Assembly: GCA_963920765.1 (NCBI GenBank) | Contig: OY987247.1 | Location: 12,558,471 to 12,622,470 of the forward strand | Source of the DNA: Ulota crispa | Taxonomy: Eukaryota > Streptophyta > Bryopsida > Orthotrichales > Orthotrichaceae | DNA length: 64,000 nucleotides | Direction: 5' to 3' | Part shown: positions 58,738 through 64,000 of the stretch, one piece after another | Position numbering within the stretch: position 1 is the stretch's first letter | Layout: the number at the start of each line of letters is the position of its first letter | The notes under the pieces: generated by a model | Told to the model about the DNA's origin: nothing | Databases searched by the model: none | What the model saw: only the letters and a program-made list of their open reading frames with translations | Translations under genes and position numbers: made by a program

Positions 58738-58877
58738 AGGGCATGGGGATAGGGGAGCACAAGGATAGGGGGGCATGGGGATAGGAAACATGGGGATAAG
58801 GGAGCACGGGGATAGGGGGCACCGGGATAGGGGTCTCATGGATAGGAGGCATAGGAATAGCGGGGCACAGGGATAAG
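58738..58877 (+). repeat. G-rich minisatellite, GGGCAYGGGGATAGG-like units
   Basis: About eight imperfect units of 16-18 bp built on GGGGATAGGGG and GCA(C/T)(G/A)GG. The plus strand is strongly G-rich with regularly spaced runs of three to six G. It is isolated in AT-rich DNA. Confidence 0.85.
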
Positions 58878-59039
58878 ATTGCTATTGAACAAGTTGTTTA
58901 TTGCAAGGATATTTTTGTTGCTTCCGTTAATATAACGGGTACGTAAACTAGTAAGAGTATACTAAGGGTGAAATCCTTCATGTGGAAAGGTATTGATGCA
59001 AAAAGTCAAGGTCATTACCTTCCATATTGAAAAGAAGGA

Positions 59040-59350
59040 AAAATTTGATGAATACCCCAAAAACTTGCAAAATTTGTATAGATGCCCTTCTTTTTTTCCA
59101 AAAATTGCATAAATACTCTCCAACCAAAGTATTTTAGCGTTTGTTTTGTTGTGCACACTATGTCCTTCTCCCTCCGTGTGCAGGCTGCTTATTTCTCAAT
59201 ATAGCATGCTTACAAAGGGAGAAAGAAGTGGTATGTGCAACAAAACAAAGCCTAAACAATACGATCCAAGGGTAATTTTGCAATTTTCTAAAAAGTTAAG
59301 GGCATCTATATAAATAACGCAAACTTTAGGGATCTCCATCAAATTTACTC
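59040..59350. mobile_element. foldback MITE, family D, copy 3
   Basis: The arms are GATGAATACCCCAAAAACTTG and its decayed complement GCAAACTTTAGGGATCTCCATC, less their first bases. The inner parts TGTTTTGTTGTGCACACTAT and GTGCAACAAAACAAAGCC pair. It is diverged but full length and non-coding. Confidence 0.65.
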
Positions 59351-59415
59351 ATTATTGTTTAAGGGCTCTATGATTTATGATCTCAACAGCTAAGTAAATC
59401 TTTGCAAAGTTTTAA

Positions 59416-60060
59416 CCCCTAATGCTCAAACAACTAAATTTTGGTCTTCACAAAACTTTGAAGACAAATAAAACCTTATCAAATCATTATTTTTAGTTTT
59501 TTTTTTTCAATATATATATATAGTTTTTGAAGTCTGTATTTCAACATCAAGAATTTGATTTTGAAAATGAACGTTGATCATTTTTCTACTCAAGATTTTG
59601 TACAAAGGTGTTTATTGCAATCTTGAGTTTTCTTGTGTTAGAAAATCTTGAAAATGAGCCTCAAAAATTGTAGAATTTGGAGAAAAATGCACATTAGAAA
59701 TCCAAAAAATTAGGAATAGATTTTGAAAGCCATAAAATGATTAAAGTTAAACTTGTAATGACTTTAAACCTCATTTTTTTTGCTAACCAACTTTTTAGAT
59801 TTGACATGTGAAATGAGGATTGGAAAAATTCAAGTCACTTTTGCAGTTAAAACACCCTCATATTCAAACATTATAATCTTTCAAACTATAAGTACTTGAT
59901 ATTGTTGTGTTTTTTTTTTCTCATGTAATCTCTAACATATTTAGTTTGAATTTGAACGGTTACAATTGAAAAATACTTGATGAAATTTATGAAAATGTTG
60001 GTTGATTGTTCAGTTTCATGAAAATTCCAAGAAACTTAAAAAAGCCTTGGGCATTTAGGG
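59416..60060 (+). mobile_element. TTAA MITE family B, copy 2 (645 bp)
   Basis: Perfect TTAA on both sides (59412-59415, 60061-60064). The ends are CCCCTAATGCTCAAAC and CTTGGGCATTTAGGG. It aligns along its full length to copy 1 (16392-17036), with the same total length. It is non-coding. Together with copy 3 it establishes TTAA as the target site of this family. Confidence 0.85.
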
Positions 60061-60267
60061 TTAATGTATCACTTTACATTAGGTGCTTTATAGAATCCCG
60101 CACAAAGATGTACAAGGGTTCCAAGTGAAATGTGTAGTACTCCATTGAAGGAACCTAGTGGGTTATCAAAAGTCCATGAAAATTAAATTAAGCTGAAAAT
60201 TATATATAAAATTGGTCTCAAGTTTTTTCAGTAAGACCTTATAATCTACATGGGGAACTATTTGATA

Positions 60268-60630
60268 CTCCCTTCGTCCCAAAATAATCTCCGTGTTTAC
60301 CTTTATCAGTGTCCCAAAATAATCTTCTTGTTGGAGGAGGAAGCGAGCTAGCAATACTTGCACATAGTTCAAAAGTATGGGCACGCTAACCAATCCCATG
60401 CCATCAAGTGAGTGGTCACCGGTGCTCTTCAAAAATGCCTCAAAATTTCAAATTTCAAGCATTTTGAAACCATACTTTGAAAATTAATTTGAAAATCAGA
60501 ATTTCAAAACAACACAAGGACATCAAACTTTATCCATAGGTCAATTTTTTTTGAAAATGATTCTTTTTTAGCTTAATTTTTAATCTATAACATTTTGTGT
60601 AACATGAAGATCATTTTGGGGCACAGGGAG
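60268..60630. mobile_element. Stowaway-type MITE (Tc1/mariner), 363 bp
   Basis: The tips are CTCCCTTCGTCCCAAAATAA and (minus strand) CTCCCTGTGCCCCAAAATGA, flanked by TA on both sides (60266-60267, 60631-60632). CTCCCTCCGTCCCAAAATA is the classic plant Stowaway tip. The frame at 60432-60166 overlaps it and is not a gene. Confidence 0.88.
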
Positions 60631-60632
60631 TA

Positions 60633-61940
60633 ATAAACATGCAATTCTAATTCATACACTCCTATCTTATCAGTTTTGTTATTCACTCAAAAATTAACAA
60701 AAGTGGTTACAAATTACAAATAGGTGTTGACAAATCTCCATTTTATACTTTTTTAGCACATTCCCTTTCATCTACTTTTAACCTCATTATGTTTTCCTCA
60801 TTTTGGGAACCATATCCACAATGAACATGAAACGCTTATTCTTTGAAAGGAAAAAAATTGTTATTAGAGATATGAAGTGTTAAGTGTTTGAAAAGGTGCA
60901 CAATCAAGGGGTTCAAGTGACAAAGAGAGGACTTGTACTCAAGGTAATGCACAATGAAGAGAAAGTTAGTTGTGAGTCAAAATTAGAGGCGATCCAAACT
61001 AGCGAGAGGAGAAATCATGGTGAAGTAAACGCAAAACATTTTTGAAAGAAGCTCTTTACACCTTGCACCGACATACTAAGTTAAGGAGAAATCAAGGTAT
61101 CTAAGAACTTATGCTTTGACATTTCTCATGTGCCACATTGATGCACTTGTATGCAATTTAATGTAAAATCAATTTTGTTGTAATTCCAATCAAGACTTAT
61201 GTTTGCTTTTAGATGTAGATGATTCATCTCAAGCTTCAATCCTAGCTCTTATATTGACACTTGTCACTAAGTAAATGTTGTATACTCTATTCTTAAACCA
61301 TAACCTTCTCTCCTCTTTCACCTTATTCTATAAAAATATAATAATCAACACATATAGTGTTATAAATAAAAACAACTCTTTTAGTTAAAAAGTGTTAACA
61401 TAATATATTCACCATATCACGTAGAATTTGTACGGTGTTTGATTGATTCTTACATGGAAGTAGCACTCACTTGTAATTAAGAGCTTAGTTTTTTTTATTG
61501 AAGCTCCAACTTTTAAATCAATCATGAACATGATGCTCAAACCCAAAAAAAATGCAAATTTCCCACCACTTGAAACCCAAATCATAAACCTACTCGAGTA
61601 TGAACCAATAAAACTATAACAATGAAACCATAAATAAGGTCCAATACCATCCTCATTAAAAGAATTATTGTTGACAGTATTATCAAGTGTGGTTGAAAGT
61701 TACGTTCGAAATGTTTTACAAAACATTTTGGCCAATCACATGGGCTTTGGAAGAAATGTATATTTGCAAAATAAACTTGATACTCTAAAAGCTCAAACTT
61801 CTCCATTACACTTTTAACATAAAACCAAAGATAATAACATATTTTACAAAACCATCAAGCCATCAAGCTTTTCTCCACACTAACAACAATTGTTGAGGAC
61901 TGAGCCACTGCACCCGCCACATATACTTTACATTTGCTTT
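60633..61940. other. gene-free AT-rich stretch
   Basis: There is no supported reading frame. The minus frame 61806-61582 has no recognisable domain. No transposon ends were identified apart from the neighbours at either side. Confidence 0.45.
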
Positions 61941-62040
61941 AAGGGAAAATTTGATAGATTCCCCTGAAACTTGCAATATTTGTATAGATACCCTGGTTTT
62001 CCAGAAATTGCACAACTATCCTGGACAGTTCTTTTTCTTT
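61941..62040. mobile_element. foldback MITE, family D, copy 4 (one arm only)
   Basis: It carries the left arm of family D (GATTCCCCTGAAACTTGCAA, TTTCCAGAAATTGCACAA) without the matching right arm. Its outer flank, TTTACATTTGCTTTAAGGGA, is repeated 230 bases on at the border of copy 5, so the two share a duplicated left side. Confidence 0.6.
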
Positions 62041-62172
62041 CTCAAAATCGTTGTTTCTGGATCTTGCAATGTTTGCCTTACTATTTGAAGCATAGGAACA
62101 CACAAAGATGGGGAACAAAATGACTGAAAAAATACTTCAAAACTACTTGACAAGCTCTTTTACATTTGTTTT

Positions 62173-62495
62173 AAGGGAAAATTTCAAGGATATCCCTAAA
62201 GTTTGCAATCTTTACATAGATATCCTTGTTTTTTCAGAAATTACACAAACACCCTTGGACCACAATTTTCAAGCATTTGTTTTGTTGTGCATACCACTTC
62301 ACTTCTTCCTTCGTGCACAAGTTGCTTCTTTTTTATTTCAATATATTCTCTTCTTCAACATTGGTCATGAAGAAAGTACAAGCACCACAAATATATGCCT
62401 ATAAATTATGGTCCAAAGGTATTTGTGTAATTTCTGAAAAAGCAGAGGTATCTATGTAAATATGGCAAACTTTGGGGATATCAATGAATTTTTTT
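62173..62495. mobile_element. foldback MITE, family D, copy 5
   Basis: Complete copy with arms ATATCCCTAAAGTTTGCAAT and GCAAACTTTGGGGATAT, and inner arms ATTACACAAACACCCTTGGA and GGTCCAAAGGTATTTGTG. The plus frames 62108-62404 and 62226-62459 fall across it and are by-products of low stop density in the arms. Confidence 0.75.
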
Positions 62496-62535
62496 CTTGT
62501 TTTAAAATTGTGATTAAAATTATGGTTTAAATTTA

Positions 62536-62762
62536 ACTCTTAAAAGACCGTAGGGCATAATATATACACTGTCGTATAATTGATAATTTTTACCAATAAG
62601 AAGTTTTAATTTGGGATCTCAATTAGCTCACTAGAACCACTTTGATCTATTCTCCAACTTCTTTGTTGGTCTCAAATGTAGTAGAGGTGTGGATCGATTC
62701 CAAATACAAGAAAAATATCCTGTATTGTATTGATCGCAGTGGTATGCTCAATCCTTTAGGGG
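62536..62762 (-). mobile_element. TTAA MITE family A, copy 6
   Basis: Perfect TTAA lies on both sides (62532-62535, 62763-62766). The ends are CTCTTAAAAGACCG and AATCCTTTAGGGG. The interior matches copy 7 in inverse orientation. It is 227 bp and non-coding. Confidence 0.8.
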
Positions 62763-62842
62763 TTAAAACACCAAAGCGGACGATTTCTGTCCTCGGGAAT
62801 ACACAGGGGCCGTGTACCCACGGTCACCCCCTTGGGATTTAA

Positions 62843-63073
62843 CCCTTAAAGGACTGTGGAACCCTTTGCAGCCAATATAGTATTTAATATTTTCTTGTAT
62901 TTGGAATGCATCCACACCTTTACTACATTTGAGATCAACAAGAAAGTTAGAATATAAATCAATGCGGTTCTAGTGAGCTAGCCAAGATCCAAACTAAAAC
63001 TTTTGATTGATAGCAAATGCCAGTTATACAACAGCGTATTTACGATGTAATATGTAGAGCGGTCCTTTAAGGG
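62843..63073 (+). mobile_element. TTAA MITE family A, copy 7 (best-preserved, 231 bp)
   Basis: Perfect 12-bp inverted ends CCCTTAAAGGAC and GTCCTTTAAGGG lie directly inside perfect TTAA duplications (62839-62842, 63074-63077). The interior is non-coding. It stands 80 bases from copy 6 in opposite orientation and ends 90 bases before the ATG of H1-like gene 2, inside its probable promoter or 5' UTR. This is the reference copy for the family. Confidence 0.88.
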
Positions 63074-63162
63074 TTAAATGAATTTGCACTCACTCTTGCA
63101 AAAAAAACTGAAGACTAACAAATGTGGAGCTGCAGAGCAGAACACACGCTTCAGCAGCAAAG

Positions 63163-64000
63163 ATGAAGATGCGACGGCGGCCACGGCCGCGCTTCAGAAC
63201 GCGGCGGGCGCCGCCGCGGAACCGGCGGCGGCCGCGCACGCGAAGCACGACAGCGGCGTCCCGCAAGCGGAAGTTAGCGCCCGTCATCCCAGAAGCGGCA
63301 GAGGGCGGCTCCCCGCCCAGCTACTTCGAACTGCTGCAGGAAGCCGTGATGACGCTGAAAGAGGAGAAGCGGGGCGTGAGCTTGCCGGAGCTCCGCCGCA
63401 CAATGCTGCGCAAATTTCCCGGCCGCTTTGACAAGGCCAGCAACGAGCTGCTCACCACGGCTTTAGAACGCCTGGCGGAGCGCGGCAAAGTGATCTATAA
63501 GCACAGGTATAAGTACCGCTTCAACGCCCCTAAAGTCGTGAAACGGACCCCCAAGTCCAGCTCTTCCGCCACAGACGCCACGGGTGCCACGTCGGCATCC
63601 ACGTACTCGCGTGTCGGTACCACCAGTGGATCCTCTACCACGGGTAACACCGGTAATACCGATACCACTGACGCTACCGGCCGCGGCCGCAGCGGGGATT
63701 CTCGTGCTACCGCGTCCTATGCATCAGATTCACGTCGAAGTACCAACAACACCAGCAACAACACCAAAAGCTCCAAAAGCTCTAAAAGCTGCAAAAGCTC
63801 CAGAAGTACGAAGAGCAGGAGGAGCATGAAGAGAAAGTCGGGTCAAGAGGAACCGCAAGCGCAGGAGAATGTGCCGCAAGATGTAGAGGCCCCAGTAAAA
63901 GTTGAAGGGGAGAAGAGTAGCGCCCGGGATTTGTCGAGCTCCATAGCTGCATCTGCATCGTCCACCTCTGCATCTAGTGGCTCTTCTAGACGACGACGAC
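63163..64000 (+). CDS. linker-histone H1-like protein with protamine-like N-terminus, gene 2 (partial)
   Basis: The frame from ATG 63163 stays open to the window end (279 residues, 3' end missing). Residues 1-37 (MKMRRRPRPRFRTRRAPPRN onward) contain 16 Arg, an animal-protamine-like density. The H15 domain lies at about 52-122 (PSYFELLQEAVMTLKEEK, GVSLPELRRTMLRKFPGRF, LLTTALERLAERGKVIYK). The tail is Ser/Thr/Lys-rich (KSSKSSKSCKSSRSTKSRRS). Its MKMR start, domain and KYRFNAPKVV segment match gene 1, so the two are paralogs; here no intron interrupts the position where gene 1 has a 1.96-kb intron. GC content is much higher than in the surroundings. An overlapping frame from 63078 is a shadow. 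A sperm-protamine precursor role, as known in Marchantia, is inferred from composition only. Confidence 0.85.
   Translation, partial: MKMRRRPRPRFRTRRAPPRNRRRPRTRSTTAASRKRKLAPVIPEAAEGGSPPSYFELLQEAVMTLKEEKRGVSLPELRRTMLRKFPGRFDKASNELLTTALERLAERGKVIYKHRYKYRFNAPKVVKRTPKSSSSATDATGATSASTYSRVGTTSGSSTTGNTGNTDTTDATGRGRSGDSRATASYASDSRRSTNNTSNNTKSSKSSKSCKSSRSTKSRRSMKRKSGQEEPQAQENVPQDVEAPVKVEGEKSSARDLSSSIAASASSTSASSGSSRRRR

Noticed and set aside
62735-62850. GGGGTTAA / AACCCTTAAA motifs as interstitial telomere repeats
   Set aside because: They are not tandem TTTAGGG arrays. They are the tips of TTAA-flanked elements and pair with matching ends about 230 bp away.
63078-63431. 117-residue Ala-rich plus frame
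   Set aside because: It overlaps H1-like gene 2 in a different frame. The H15 domain frame starting at 63163 is clearly the coding one.

Overview
This window is nuclear DNA of a streptophyte (land plant or close algal relative). It is AT-rich and gene-poor. It holds one clear plant SUMO E3 ligase gene (SIZ1), one plant-type DUF266 / Core-2/I-branching glycosyltransferase gene, and two related linker-histone (H1) genes, the second cut by the window end. All genes with visible introns use GT-AG splicing. No bacterial-style genes, operons, CRISPR arrays, rRNA or intact tRNA genes were seen. The two H1-like proteins start with strongly arginine-rich, protamine-like tails. This points to a plant with swimming sperm, and the liverwort Marchantia, where sperm protamines are cut from H1 precursors, is the closest precedent I know. 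The species cannot be fixed from the sequence alone.

Layout. 1-5600: the 3' tail of an unidentified reading frame, a tRNA-like (SINE-like) piece, and repeat-rich non-coding DNA. 5640-14000: SIZ1 on the minus strand, 17 coding exons with a long 3' UTR. 14080-14800: a GC-richer block upstream of SIZ1. 14800-38800: about 24 kb with no recognisable host gene, made largely of short non-autonomous DNA transposons, often nested: three TTAA-flanked families (A, about 230 bp; B, 645 bp; C, about 930 bp), a Helitron-like element, and a 2.8 kb CACTA element. 39067-50322: the glycosyltransferase gene on the plus strand, 10 exons. 52667-55490: H1-like gene 1 (two exons). 55500-63070: more MITEs, including a Stowaway-type element. 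63163-64000: H1-like gene 2.

The most striking non-genic signal is the set of TTAA-flanked elements. Their termini (CCCTTAAAGGAC, CCCCTAAATGCCCAAG, CCCCTAAAGGAC) sit exactly against TTAA or a one-base variant at both ends. That is the target-site signature of the piggyBac superfamily, which to my knowledge is unusual in plants. Several copies lie end to end sharing one TTAA, and nested insertions give a relative order. No transposase for them is visible here.

How the genes may relate: SIZ1 acts in the nucleus attaching SUMO; the glycosyltransferase is a predicted Golgi type II membrane protein; the H1-like proteins are chromatin proteins, possibly sperm-specific. No shared pathway is evident. 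Transposons lie in or next to all of the last three genes: MITEs fill their introns, and one MITE ends about 10 bp before the longest start of the glycosyltransferase and another 90 bp before H1-like gene 2.
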